DNA from: Corynebacterium sp. TAE3-ERU12
GTDB lineage: Bacteria > Actinomycetota > Actinomycetes > Mycobacteriales > Mycobacteriaceae
Length of the DNA: 64,000 bases
Direction: 5' to 3'
NCBI RefSeq assembly: GCF_019209905.1
Contig: NZ_JAHUTM010000002.1
Span: 248,001 to 312,000 of the forward strand
Under the pieces are notes generated by a model. It was not told the DNA's origin. It searched no databases and was given only the letters and a program-made list of their open reading frames with translations. A program made the position numbers and the translations under genes. Positions 9,546-17,779 of this stretch are shown here, one piece after another (within the stretch, counting starts at the first letter, position 1; every line of letters starts with the position of its first letter).

Positions 9546-11468
9546 ATGAGCAAAGGACGTATCCCGGACAGCGATGTGAGGGCTATTCGTGAAAATACCC
9601 CCATCGAGGAGGTTGTTTCCGAATACGTTCAGCTCAAGTCCGCCGGAGCCGACTCGCTCAAGGGGCTCAGCCCATTCAAAGACGAGCGCACGCCGAGTTT
9701 CCATGTGCGCCCCAACCATGGCTATTACCACTGCTTTTCCACCGATAAAGGTGGTGATGTCTTCGACTTCCTCATGGAAATGGAGCAACTGACCTTCCCG
9801 GAGGCAGTAGAGGCCTGCGCGGACCGGATTGGCTACCGCATTAACTACGAAGGCGGCGGCACGGGGCGGCGCGAAGACCACGGCAGCAGGCGTCGCCTAT
9901 TGGCTGCCAATAATGAGGCACAAAAGTTCTACGCCCAACAACTGGACACCCCAGATGCCCAGGTGGCGCGAGATTTCCTCAAAGATCGTGGGTTTACCCG
10001 CGAGCATGCACACACCTTCGGCTGCGGTTATGCCCCAGCTGGGTGGGACACCCTCTCTAAGCACCTGATGCGCCTGGGATACACCGAGAAAGAGCTGGAA
10101 CAGGCCGGCCTGGCCAAGCCCAGCTCGCGCGGCAGCATTATCGACAGGTTCCACCGGCGCCTGCTGTGGCCGATTCGCAATATGGCCGGCGATGTCATTG
10201 GTTTTGGTGCCCGCAAATTATTTGATGACGACAAGCTGGGCAAGTACATGAACACCCCAGAAACGATGCTGTACAAGAAAAGCGAAGTGCTTTTCGGCAT
10301 CGACCTGGCCAAACGCGATATCGCCACCTCACACCGCGCAATTGTGGTGGAGGGATATACCGATGTGATGGCCATGCACGCTGCTGGCGAAACGACCGCC
10401 GTGGCTGCCTGTGGCACCGCTTTTGGTGAGCGGCACCTGCAATTATTGCGGCGCCTCATGCTTGACGACGACTTCTTCCGCGGCGAAATTATCTACACCT
10501 TCGACGGGGACGAGGCCGGACAAAAAGCTGCTATGCGCGCCTTCGAGGGAAGCCAGGAATTTACTGGGCAGTCCTTTGTCGCCGTCGCCCCACCCGGCGA
10601 GGACCCCTGTGACCTGCGTCTAGAGCGCGGCGATGAGGCAGTGCGGGACCTGGTTGCCCAACGCACCGCAATCGTTGACTTTGTGCTGCGCACCTTGCTG
10701 ACTGACTTTGATACCGACACCCCCAATGGGCGGGTCAACGCTATCCGCCGGGTGGTGCCGGTGCTGGCTGATATTCGCGATACCGCCCTGCGAGACGAGT
10801 ACGCCCGGGTGGTGGCCGGGTGGATTGGCTACCACGATGAGGCCGAGTTGGTGCGCCAGGTGCGTGAACAAGCCAATGCCCCGAAAAAAGAAGATCCCGC
10901 ACAGCGGCGTCGGCGTCGGTTGGCCGAACAAAAAGACCGTGATGAGCAGCAGTCCGCTAAGCCAAGAATTTCCCGCCCGGACCCGCGCGATAAAACGCTG
11001 CAGTTCCAGCGCGAAGCGATGCGGGTAGCCGTGCAGGAACCATCGGTGATGGGCCCGGTTTTCGATGAGCTCGCCCCGGAGGTGTTTACCCACCCGGCCT
11101 TCCAAGCCATTTTCGCGGCCATGAAAAAGGCTGGTGGGGCGGCGGATTCTGCTGGTGGGGGACAGTGGATAGCCGACCTCTATGAGGCTGTGGACGACCC
11201 CACGGTGCAATCGCTGATTACCGAGCTGGGGGTGGAAGATATCCCAGTCGACCCGGACCAGATCGAGGCCTACGCGGCGGGGCTTATCGCCAGGTTGCAG
11301 GCTACCTGGGTCAGCGGCCAGATCTCCCAGGTACGTGGGGCGCTCACCCGCATGAACCCAGAACGCGATACCGCCAACTACAACCGGCTTTTTGCTGACC
11401 TCATCAGTCTTGAGCAGTACCGGCGTGAGCTCAATGAGGAAGCCCAACGGGGGCCGAACCCGCACTAA
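9546..11468 (+). CDS. dnaG: DNA primase DnaG
   Basis: This 640-residue primase makes the RNA primers for replication. The N-terminal zinc-binding module is at 1-100, the TOPRIM catalytic domain begins near IVVEGYTDVMAMHAAG with the acidic motif TFDGDEAGQ, and a C-terminal helicase-binding region follows a charged linker (RRRRRLAEQKDRDEQQ). The zinc module is degenerate: positions expected to be Cys-x2-His...Cys-x2-Cys read Ser42, Lys45, Cys63 and Thr66. ATG 9546 is chosen because similarity begins there (GRIPDSDVRAIREN). The end of the gene faces the membrane-protein gene at 11510. Confidence 0.96.
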   Translation: MSKGRIPDSDVRAIRENTPIEEVVSEYVQLKSAGADSLKGLSPFKDERTPSFHVRPNHGYYHCFSTDKGGDVFDFLMEMEQLTFPEAVEACADRIGYRINYEGGGTGRREDHGSRRRLLAANNEAQKFYAQQLDTPDAQVARDFLKDRGFTREHAHTFGCGYAPAGWDTLSKHLMRLGYTEKELEQAGLAKPSSRGSIIDRFHRRLLWPIRNMAGDVIGFGARKLFDDDKLGKYMNTPETMLYKKSEVLFGIDLAKRDIATSHRAIVVEGYTDVMAMHAAGETTAVAACGTAFGERHLQLLRRLMLDDDFFRGEIIYTFDGDEAGQKAAMRAFEGSQEFTGQSFVAVAPPGEDPCDLRLERGDEAVRDLVAQRTAIVDFVLRTLLTDFDTDTPNGRVNAIRRVVPVLADIRDTALRDEYARVVAGWIGYHDEAELVRQVREQANAPKKEDPAQRRRRRLAEQKDRDEQQSAKPRISRPDPRDKTLQFQREAMRVAVQEPSVMGPVFDELAPEVFTHPAFQAIFAAMKKAGGAADSAGGGQWIADLYEAVDDPTVQSLITELGVEDIPVDPDQIEAYAAGLIARLQATWVSGQISQVRGALTRMNPERDTANYNRLFADLISLEQYRRELNEEAQRGPNPH

Positions 11469-11509
11469 CACAGTGTGCGAGACCAGCCCCCGGGGGCGCA
11501 GACGACGGT

Positions 11510-12193
11510 TTAGGGTTCGATGCGACTACCTATTCGCCAGGCGATGAATAGTGCGAGAACACCGTGGACCGCGCAGACAACACAAGCAGTGGTGGGGAAT
11601 GACACCATCGGGTTGATACCAAAGATGACGAACATCACTGCGAGGTAGCCCACGAGCGGTGCACCAAGTGCCACCAGGAGTCCGATCAGTCGCCATCGGG
11701 CGTAACACAGCCCCAAGGCGATGCCAATTACTACTGCGGTGAGCTGGCACAGAAATAGCAGCCCGGCAGTCTGGGCCCACGTGACGGCGGTTGTACCATC
11801 CTCAACCCAATCGACATATTCCCCGCCGACGCCTTCAGCAGTGCCACGGCCCAGGATGTCGGTGACTACAAAAGGGTCGTAGAGGTAGTACAGCTCCGAC
11901 TTCAGCATCGAGATATACATCGACAAGAAGCTCACTGCGCTCATCACCGCGGCCCAGATGGCGGCTGGTGCCATCAGGCTGCGGGCCCACTGGGACAGTG
12001 ACACATCAAGGGAACGAAACGTCGGGAAGTGGGCGGCTACCGTGCCGAAAACTGCCGTAGTGCCTAAAAGGCCTAAGAGGTTCCAGCTACCACCCGGTCC
12101 GAGAATGAAGCGCCCCAGGCCAAGGCCGAGGATGCCGAGTAGAAAAGCAATCAGAAATTCCCGGCGCACCGGGCGTAGCACAGCAATACTCAT
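11510..12193 (-). CDS. Membrane protein of a YtrA-type ABC operon (putative permease)
   Basis: This 227-residue integral membrane protein has five or six hydrophobic helices, for example FLIAFLLGILGLGLGRFIL and LLFLCQLTAVVIGIALGL. It has no recognised enzyme motif. It follows the ATPase gene by only three bases, so I infer it is the membrane subunit of the same transporter. GntR-ATPase-membrane operons of this kind in Gram-positive bacteria often respond to cell-wall-active compounds, but the substrate here is unknown. Confidence 0.82.
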   Translation of the reverse strand: MSIAVLRPVRREFLIAFLLGILGLGLGRFILGPGGSWNLLGLLGTTAVFGTVAAHFPTFRSLDVSLSQWARSLMAPAAIWAAVMSAVSFLSMYISMLKSELYYLYDPFVVTDILGRGTAEGVGGEYVDWVEDGTTAVTWAQTAGLLFLCQLTAVVIGIALGLCYARWRLIGLLVALGAPLVGYLAVMFVIFGINPMVSFPTTACVVCAVHGVLALFIAWRIGSRIEP

Positions 12194-12196
12194 GGC

Positions 12197-13039
12197 TTAG
12201 GCCTCCTCAGGGGTACCAGTCATCGCAAGAAAATCGATCAGAGCCTCATCGGTGGGGTAGGACAGGTCAATCTTTTCGACCTCCACGCGGGCTATTTCTG
12301 AAGGAGTCAATGCACCGGAGATGGTGACTTCAGTCATGCCGGCGAGAGTGCGTTGGTTGAGCACCGTATGCGGTTCGGCGATCTCAGTGATGAGCTCAGT
12401 CGGGCCGGTCAAGATGGGGTAGTCGGTGCGGATATCGTCAAGAACCACCGGGCCACGAACCTCACCGTGGTGGACTAACAACAGGTCACTGACCACCCCG
12501 GCGAGATCCTCCGCACGGTGGGAAGAAATGATGAGGATCGCGTCGGGATGTTCAGCGAGGAACTCCACCAGGTGTGCCCGCACAGTGGTGCGGGTGGCGA
12601 CATCGAGCCCCAGGAACGGTTCGTCGAGCAGAATGACCTCAGCGTTGGCGGACAGGGCGACAGCAACAGCGACTAATTGGCGCTGCCCGGTGCTTAACGT
12701 GCGCAGTGAGGTGTCCTCAGATAAGCCAAGGTCGGCGAGAATATGCAGGGCGTAGTCGCGGTCCAGCTCTGGGTGGCCAAACTGGGCAATGAGCAAGTGG
12801 TCATCGATCCGGCTGCCGCCCAAGCGGACATCAGCGCCAGCGCGAGCTAAGACAGTTGCTGCCTCCACGGAGCCCGAGGATGGCTGCATATGTCCGGCAA
12901 TGAGCCGGAGCAGGCTGGTTTTACCAGCGCCATTAGGGCCTATGAGGCCATGCGCGCCGGGCTGGAGTTCGACAGTGGTGGGCTGCACGATAACCCGATT
13001 GCGGCGGATAGCGCCCACTCCATTCACAGTTAGCGTCAT
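12197..13039 (-). CDS. ABC transporter ATP-binding protein
   Basis: This 280-residue ATPase subunit has Walker A GPNGAGKTS at 34-42, an ABC signature LSTGQRQ at 115-121, Walker B VILLDEPF at about 136-142, and a switch His in SSHRAED. The signature has T in place of the usual G in LSGGQ, which is tolerated in this group. The start overlaps the stop of the GntR gene by four bases (ATGA), and the membrane gene follows. The last 80 residues have no clear family match. Confidence 0.93.
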   Translation of the reverse strand: MTLTVNGVGAIRRNRVIVQPTTVELQPGAHGLIGPNGAGKTSLLRLIAGHMQPSSGSVEAATVLARAGADVRLGGSRIDDHLLIAQFGHPELDRDYALHILADLGLSEDTSLRTLSTGQRQLVAVAVALSANAEVILLDEPFLGLDVATRTTVRAHLVEFLAEHPDAILIISSHRAEDLAGVVSDLLLVHHGEVRGPVVLDDIRTDYPILTGPTELITEIAEPHTVLNQRTLAGMTEVTISGALTPSEIARVEVEKIDLSYPTDEALIDFLAMTGTPEEA

Positions 13040-13395
13040 TGGGTGCTCCTTTCGGCGGCGATGAGTGCGTCGACATCGCTATCGGTCATGCCCAGGGCGC
13101 GGGCTTCGGTAAGCATCGGGACGATGAACTGGGCGCCAAATTCAGCGCGACGTTGTTCCAGGACGCGGTCACGGGCACCAGCGACGACGAACATGCCCAA
13201 ACCCCTGCGCTTTTCCAGAAGCTCCTCGGCAACAAGTGTGGTCAGTGCTTTCCCGGAGGTCGTGGGGTTCACCGAGTAGAAGGCGGACAGTTCGTTGGTG
13301 GATGGCGCACGGTCGCCTTCGGCGAGCATGCCGGAGGAGATTTGGTTGCGCAGTTCGTCGGCGATGCGTTGGTAGATCGGGCGGGAGTCAGCCAT
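13036..13395 (-). CDS. GntR-family regulator (YtrA subfamily)
   Basis: This 119-residue repressor has one N-terminal winged helix (PIYQRIADELRNQISSGMLAEGDRAPSTNELSAFYSVNPTT) and a short helical tail, the size and layout of the YtrA subfamily. These repress their own ABC operon and are released when the envelope is stressed. It is the first gene of a three-gene operon, with a good ribosome-binding site (AAGGAGATG) before ATG 13395. Two palindromes upstream, described separately, are candidate operators. Confidence 0.92.
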   Translation of the reverse strand: MADSRPIYQRIADELRNQISSGMLAEGDRAPSTNELSAFYSVNPTTSGKALTTLVAEELLEKRRGLGMFVVAGARDRVLEQRRAEFGAQFIVPMLTEARALGMTDSDVDALIAAERSTQ

Positions 13396-13428
13396 GCCCC
13401 ATCTCCTTCACTATCGGTAAACACGAAT

Positions 13429-13443
13429 ACCTAGTTCCTAGGT
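13429..13443. promoter_or_regulatory. Candidate operator 1 of the GntR/ABC operon
   Basis: A perfect inverted repeat ACCTAG-TTC-CTAGGT lies 34 bases upstream of the regulator start. Its position and symmetry suit an autoregulatory site or an overlap with the promoter. Assignment to this regulator is inferred from proximity. Confidence 0.5.
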
Positions 13444-13448
13444 GTAAT

Positions 13449-13480
13449 GGTTAATGGGTTAACCACCTATGTGGTTAACC
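13449..13480. promoter_or_regulatory. Candidate operator 2: GGTTAACC repeats
   Basis: Two perfect GGTTAACC palindromes occur at 13457-13464 and 13473-13480, exactly 16 bases apart. A partial copy (GGTTAATG) lies at 13449-13456. The two full copies also form one larger inverted repeat around CACCTATGTG. Helically phased short palindromes next to a GntR gene are typical of operators. Confidence 0.5.
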
Positions 13481-13520
13481 TACCGTGCGGTGTGCCTTTG
13501 CGCAATGGCTCAGCCAGAAA

Positions 13521-13553
13521 AACCGGCGCTGCACGGTCAATGCAGCGCCGGTT
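13521..13553 (-). terminator. Rho-independent terminator of the thiD-tenA gene
   Basis: A 13-base-pair perfect stem (AACCGGCGCTGCA and its complement) has a 7-base loop. On the minus strand it is followed by TTTTTC. It lies 24 bases beyond the thiD-tenA stop. Confidence 0.85.
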
Positions 13554-13576
13554 GGTTGAACTAGTGCCAGCGGGAT

Positions 13577-15076
13577 TTAGCTATTGTGGCGACGCACCGG
13601 CTCATCGAAAAACTCCAGCTCATGCCAGGAAGACAGGCGGAAGGCGCGCGTCATATGAGCACGCTCTGCGGAGGTGGCACGAGTAGCGGCATGGTGGGCG
13701 ACAATGGAGATCGCCTCGTCGGTGGCCTTATCGAAATCCTCATCCGAGTAGGTCTCCAACCACGCCCGGAAAGGATGGGGCCCGGAAGCGGGATCAGGAA
13801 CCTCATGGAAGCGAGTGCCGATATCCCGGTAGAGCCAGAAGCACGGCAATATCGCAGCGATCAGCTCGCCATAGGAACCACGCAACGCCACCGCTGACAA
13901 ATGGTCCACATAAGCTCGCGTCACAGCCGACGGTTCCGGGGCGCCGTCGGATTCCGCTCCTGCCTCCGCGCCAATAAACGAGCGGTGCAAGTCCATCTCG
14001 GCGGCAATGGACTCATTGGCCGAGGCAGCCCAAAACATCTGCTCCTGCTGCGTCGGTGCCTTCGTCGAAGCAGCAGCCAGCGCACGGGAATAGCCGTTGA
14101 GGTACAACGCGTCCTGTTCGAGATACCAGAGGAAATCATCCCGATCGATGGAACCGTCGATAAGCCCCTTGACGAAGGGCAACGTGTCAATCTCTGCACG
14201 CAGATCCGCAATATTGTCCCACCATTGCTTGGCGATAGCCGAGGCATTACGCGACAACCCCCGGTCCCACACCGCACCAAAATGGTGCACCGGGCCATGC
14301 CCTGAACCACTGCCCACCTGCAGTTGAGACGAGTTCTGCAGTGCCGTGGTCAGCCAGTCCTTCGCGCCCTCCACCGCCGTGGCCACATCACCGGTACGCG
14401 CCCACAGTGTCGCCACCGCCGAAGACAAAGAACACCCCGTACCGTGCGTATTCGGCGTATCCACCCGGGCCGCAGAGAACGTCATCGTCTCACCAGTAGG
14501 CGTTACCAATGCGTCGAAAACAGTGTCATCGTGCAGATGGCCACCTTTGGCCAGCACATGCACCTCATAGCGCCGTGCGACCTCCTTGGCAGAAGCAAGC
14601 ACGCCGTCCCAATCAGTAGCCGGTTCTTTACCTGCGATAACCGCAAGCTCGGGAATATTCGGAGTAATGAGATCGGCCTTGCTCAGCAGATCCAGCACCG
14701 CAGACTCAGCATCAACATCGAGCAGCCGGTCGCCACTGGTGGCTACCATCACCGGGTCCAGCACCACTTTGGCTGGCTGGGCGTCGGCAAGCCAGGTGCC
14801 GACGGTCTCGGCGACCTCTGCTGTACCCAACATGCCGATCTTGACCGCAGCAATGGTGACATCATCGGTCACTGCGTCGAGCTGCTCGCGCAAAAACGAC
14901 GCCGGAGGGACGTGTACACCACGCACTCCTGTGGTGTTCTGACTGGTCAATGCGGTAATCGCGGACATGCCGTAGCCGCCGTTAGCTGAAATGGATTTCA
15001 GGTCCGCCTGGATGCCAGCACCGCCAGAGCTATCAGAACCAGCGATGGTGAGGATATTGGGGATCGGTGTTGCCAT
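13577..15076 (-). CDS. thiD: Fused hydroxymethylpyrimidine (phosphate) kinase and TenA/thiaminase II
   Basis: This 499-residue fusion joins two thiamine-salvage activities. Residues 1 to about 265 are ThiD, phosphorylating HMP and HMP-P (NILTIAGSDSSGGAGIQADL, the anion-hole motif NTHGTGCSLSSA near 215). Residues from about 285 are a TenA domain, which hydrolyses damaged pyrimidine amines (aminopyrimidine salvage), with FLWYLEQDALYLNGYSRAL visible. The start ATG 15076 follows a TPP riboswitch, so thiamine pyrophosphate very likely represses it. A clear terminator ends the transcript, so this is a single-gene unit. Confidence 0.94.
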   Translation of the reverse strand: MATPIPNILTIAGSDSSGGAGIQADLKSISANGGYGMSAITALTSQNTTGVRGVHVPPASFLREQLDAVTDDVTIAAVKIGMLGTAEVAETVGTWLADAQPAKVVLDPVMVATSGDRLLDVDAESAVLDLLSKADLITPNIPELAVIAGKEPATDWDGVLASAKEVARRYEVHVLAKGGHLHDDTVFDALVTPTGETMTFSAARVDTPNTHGTGCSLSSAVATLWARTGDVATAVEGAKDWLTTALQNSSQLQVGSGSGHGPVHHFGAVWDRGLSRNASAIAKQWWDNIADLRAEIDTLPFVKGLIDGSIDRDDFLWYLEQDALYLNGYSRALAAASTKAPTQQEQMFWAASANESIAAEMDLHRSFIGAEAGAESDGAPEPSAVTRAYVDHLSAVALRGSYGELIAAILPCFWLYRDIGTRFHEVPDPASGPHPFRAWLETYSDEDFDKATDEAISIVAHHAATRATSAERAHMTRAFRLSSWHELEFFDEPVRRHNS

Positions 15077-15082
15077 GGGACA

Positions 15083-15160
15083 TCCTTCCGCCGGTGCAAA
15101 CCGGGTCAAGTTCGTCGGGTCTGTTCTCAGCCAGCGTCGGTGCCGGCACCCCGTGTCTAC
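15083..15160 (-). ncRNA. TPP riboswitch (THI element)
   Basis: On the minus strand, directly upstream of thiD-tenA, the conserved THI-box pieces appear in order: CACGGGGTGCC, GGCTGAGA, ACCCGACGAAC, CTTGACCCGGTTTGCACCGG and GGAAGGATG. CTGAGA is the pyrimidine-binding segment of the aptamer. The GGAAGGA at the 3' end is also the ribosome-binding site, so ligand binding probably blocks translation. Confidence 0.93.
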
Positions 15161-15319
15161 GAACAACCATAGCGACGCGGTGGACATCGGCGTTGGAGTA
15201 CATGTGCGCGCACCCAAAAACGTTCGAAAAATAGCCCATGAACAGTGGATTTGGCCGATTGGTTAGTGCTCGGTAGAGTAATGAGCCGTTGCAGCGCGAA
15301 GCGTCGCAACAACAGGTAA

Positions 15320-15394
15320 TCCCCCATAGCTCAACGGCAGAGCATTCGACTGTTAATCGAAGGGTTACTGGTTCGAATCCAGTTGGGGGAGCCA
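15320..15394 (+). tRNA. tRNA-Asn (GTT)
   Basis: A complete cloverleaf is present: acceptor stem TCCCCCA paired with TGGGGGA, anticodon loop CTGTTAA with anticodon GTT at 15352-15354, T-loop GGTTCGAATCC, discriminator G and an encoded CCA. It stands alone. Confidence 0.97.
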
Positions 15395-15398
15395 CCAC

Positions 15399-15432
15399 AG
15401 CAGGCCAGGTGCTACCACCTGGCCTGCTTTTT
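15399..15432 (+). terminator. Terminator of tRNA-Asn
   Basis: A strong stem AGCAGGCCAGGTG with its complement around a 3-base CTA loop is followed by TTTTT. It begins five bases after the CCA end of the tRNA. Confidence 0.9.
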
Positions 15433-15471
15433 CGTGTGCTCAAGGGTCAGTAGCCCCGCAAACACGCAAAA

Positions 15472-15503
15472 ACGCCGACCCGCTGAGTTAAGCGGATCGG
15501 CGT
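15472..15503 (-). terminator. Terminator of the FAS1 lipoprotein gene
   Basis: A stem ACGCCGA[C/T]CCGCT around a 6-base loop is followed by TTTTTG on the minus strand. It lies 16 bases beyond the FAS1 stop codon. Confidence 0.85.
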
Positions 15504-15518
15504 CGTTACACGCGGGGA

Positions 15519-16166
15519 CTACATCGGGGGCATGAGAACCGAGTCGATGAGGTACACCGTGGCGTTCGTGGTGGAGATACCGCCACAGGTGATATTCGAG
15601 TCATTAACCTTCATCTCATCACCATCAATGGTGACCGTGACCATTTCACCGGCGACGGTGGTGTGCTCGCCGGCGATGGCATCCAGGCCGGCCTGGCCGT
15701 CAACTACGTGGTAGGTCAACACGGTGCTGAGCAGGTCAGCGTCGGTCTTCAGAGCCTCGATAGTGGCGTCGTCGACCTTGGCGAAAGCGTCATCGGTGGG
15801 GGCGAAGATTGTCCATTCGCCATCCTGGATAGTGCTGACCAGGTTGACCTCGCCATTGAGTTCACCGGTCAGTGCGGCGGTCAGAGTCGACAGCTCGGGG
15901 ATATTCGGGAGAGCCTCGACGACATTCTGTCCGGAGATGGCCTCTAAGGAAGCCGGGCCGTCGGTATGTGCCTCAGCGTAGGCGGCGCAACCGGGGCCGG
16001 CGGGGCCTTCCGACTCAGCCATGGTGGCCTCATTGTCGGTAGCGCTTTCAGATGCGACCGTCTCGGATGCGGTGTCTTCGACAGTGTCGTCGTTCGAACA
16101 CGCGGATACGGACAGAGCGGCAGCGGCGATAACCACGCCGGCGAGTCGTTGGCGATTAGTGAACAT
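15519..16166 (-). CDS. FAS1 (fasciclin) domain lipoprotein, MPT83/MPT70-like
   Basis: This 215-residue exported lipoprotein starts at ATG 16166 (GAGGAGG ribosome-binding site), although the frame is open further up. The lipobox SVSAC places the modified Cys at residue 23. A low-complexity Glu-, Ser- and Ala-rich linker follows, then one FAS1 domain (about 75-215) with VEALPNIPELSTLTAAL, WTIFAPTDDAFAKV and VLTYHVVDG. It is divergent from a SigK-like sigma factor and its anti-sigma gene. A matching SigK-type promoter lies upstream. In mycobacteria the FAS1 proteins MPT70 and MPT83 are the main SigK targets, so this is probably the SigK output gene. Confidence 0.92.
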   Translation of the reverse strand: MFTNRQRLAGVVIAAAALSVSACSNDDTVEDTASETVASESATDNEATMAESEGPAGPGCAAYAEAHTDGPASLEAISGQNVVEALPNIPELSTLTAALTGELNGEVNLVSTIQDGEWTIFAPTDDAFAKVDDATIEALKTDADLLSTVLTYHVVDGQAGLDAIAGEHTTVAGEMVTVTIDGDEMKVNDSNITCGGISTTNATVYLIDSVLMPPM

Positions 16167-16248
16167 TGAGGTCCTCCTCATTGCAGCCTCCATTGCGAAG
16201 GCATGCGCGTACATCGGTGTGACAGAAAAATTTCTGCCATCACGTGGT

Positions 16249-16276
16249 ATTCGGAGCCGAACCGGAAATAGATGGG
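16249..16276 (-). promoter_or_regulatory. Predicted SigK-type promoter of the FAS1 gene
   Basis: On the minus strand CCCATC is followed after 16 bases by CCGAAT (positions 16276-16271 and 16254-16249). This resembles the mycobacterial SigK consensus I remember, about CCATCC-N16-CCGAAT. It lies roughly 80 bases upstream of the FAS1 start and within the sigK-FAS1 divergent spacer. Confidence 0.6.
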
Positions 16277-16367
16277 TTTTAAGAAAAAATATTTTCGATA
16301 GTGCTCGCAATAGTCCCGCTTGTTATCGTTTGGCTGTCCGACCCCATCCGCCTGAAGGAGTCACGCT

Positions 16368-16928
16368 ATGTCTTCTGCTGACTCCGCAGACCCCGCTGCA
16401 CAACTCATCATCCGCGTTGCCGCCTCCGACCGTGAGGCCTTCGCTGAGCTCTATGATCTGTTCGCTGCCCGGGTGTACGGCATGGCCCTACGAGTGGCCG
16501 GGGATCGTGCTTTGGCTGAGGATATTGCCCAGGAAACATGGCTGGCGGTGTGGAAAGCCGCACGGAATTTTCGCCCCGAAAGGGGCAGTGCAGCAGGGTG
16601 GTTGCTCTCCATAGCGCACCGCCGGGCTGTCGATACCGTGCGTTCCCAGGAAGCCTCCCGTCGGCGCAGCGATGCTGATGCCCGGATGGCTGTCGTGCTT
16701 CACGACGACAGTGGGGTTGAAGATTCCGTGGTTGCCGAGGCCGATCGTGACATTGTGCGGCAATGCCTTGCACAATTATCAGATGTGCAGCGCGAAGCGT
16801 TATCGCTCGCGTATTTCGGGGGCCTTACGCACCGGGAAATAGCCTCCCGCCTGCAGGTGGGGCTACCGGCAGTGAAATCGCGTGTGCGTGATGCGGTTGC
16901 GGCAATGAGGAGGTGTATGGGCCAATGA
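16368..16928 (+). CDS. sigK: ECF RNA polymerase sigma factor SigK
   Basis: This 186-residue ECF sigma factor has region 2 (about 12-80, FAELYDLFAARVYGMALRVAGDRALAEDIAQETWLAVW) and region 4 (about 130-180, LSDVQREALSLAYFGGLTHREIASRLQVGLPAVKSRVRDAVAAM). The N-terminal layout and the partner gene support the SigK class. The start ATG 16368 has a GAAGGAG site. The stop overlaps the start of rskA by ATGA, so anti-sigma production is coupled. Confidence 0.93.
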   Translation: MSSADSADPAAQLIIRVAASDREAFAELYDLFAARVYGMALRVAGDRALAEDIAQETWLAVWKAARNFRPERGSAAGWLLSIAHRRAVDTVRSQEASRRRSDADARMAVVLHDDSGVEDSVVAEADRDIVRQCLAQLSDVQREALSLAYFGGLTHREIASRLQVGLPAVKSRVRDAVAAMRRCMGQ

Positions 16929-17620
16929 ACACCCCAGATCATGACGACCTAGCTGCATGGGCAGCACTTGAGGCCGCAGATGCCGTCGATCCTGCCGATC
17001 GTGCAGTAGTTGACCGGTTGGCGAAGAATGATGATTTTGCCCGCCTGGTAGCGCAGTACCGCGACACCTTCGCCGAAATGAGCAAGGCTTATGCCGTCGA
17101 GCCGGGCGCCCAGCTGCGTACCGACGTTCTCGCCGCAGTCGGCGACGAAGCAGCTGCCGACGCACCGGCCCATGCCACTTCGTGGTGGCGGGTTGCCGCG
17201 GCCGCAGCCGTTGTCGCTGTCGTTGGTGTTGGGGCACTGGTGCTGACCACCGATACTTTCGGCGATGGTGGTGCAAACGAGGGGCAATCTGTGGTTGCCC
17301 GCCCAACCTCCACGATGGTTACTGGAGCCACCGTTGGCGGCGGCACTGTTCGCGTCATGCACGCTAGGGGTTCTGATAGTGCCGTCGTGGAGTTGAACGG
17401 AGTGTCTGCTCCACCGCCTGGTCGTGCCTACCAGATGTGGGTTGTGGATTCGGCGGGCAGTACGTCGGCAGGTGTGATGGAGCCTGAAGATATTGGCCAG
17501 ACTGTGCGCACCACGATCACCGGCGTGAGTGATGAGAGCACTGTTGTGATCAGCATGGAGCCCTCGGGTGGTTCAGCTACCCCCACCACACCGATCGTTG
17601 AGGTTTCGTTGTCTGCGTAG
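16925..17620 (+). CDS. rskA: Anti-sigma-K factor RskA
   Basis: This 231-residue membrane anti-sigma factor has an N-terminal cytoplasmic sigma-binding helical domain (DDLAAWAALEAADAVDPADRAVVD), one transmembrane helix at about 82-105 (WWRVAAAAAVVAVVGVGALVL) and an extracytoplasmic RskA domain (LNGVSAPPPGRAYQMWVVDS). It holds SigK inactive at the membrane; regulated proteolysis (Rip1-type) normally frees it. The start overlaps the sigK stop by ATGA. Confidence 0.92.
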   Translation: MNTPDHDDLAAWAALEAADAVDPADRAVVDRLAKNDDFARLVAQYRDTFAEMSKAYAVEPGAQLRTDVLAAVGDEAAADAPAHATSWWRVAAAAAVVAVVGVGALVLTTDTFGDGGANEGQSVVARPTSTMVTGATVGGGTVRVMHARGSDSAVVELNGVSAPPPGRAYQMWVVDSAGSTSAGVMEPEDIGQTVRTTITGVSDESTVVISMEPSGGSATPTTPIVEVSLSA

Positions 17621-17779
17621 CCGGCGCTGTCTGCTGCGTGGCCGGCAGGTATGCCGCTGGATGCGGCGCGGCAACTTTTTGTTTACGAAGCCTTTAACTA
17701 CCAACCATGTGATTTACACGTCGTCTCCTTAGCGTGGGTGGTGTCCGGCATGGGGAAGATGCCGGACGGACAAGGAGCC

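Noticed and set aside
11486..11497. GCCCCCGGGGGC between dnaG and the membrane gene as a terminator
   Set aside because: A loopless palindrome without U-tract; too weak to call.
16344..16349. CCATCC upstream of sigK as a SigK autoregulatory -35 box
   Set aside because: It is only 18 bases before the ATG, which leaves no room for the -10 element and start of transcription.
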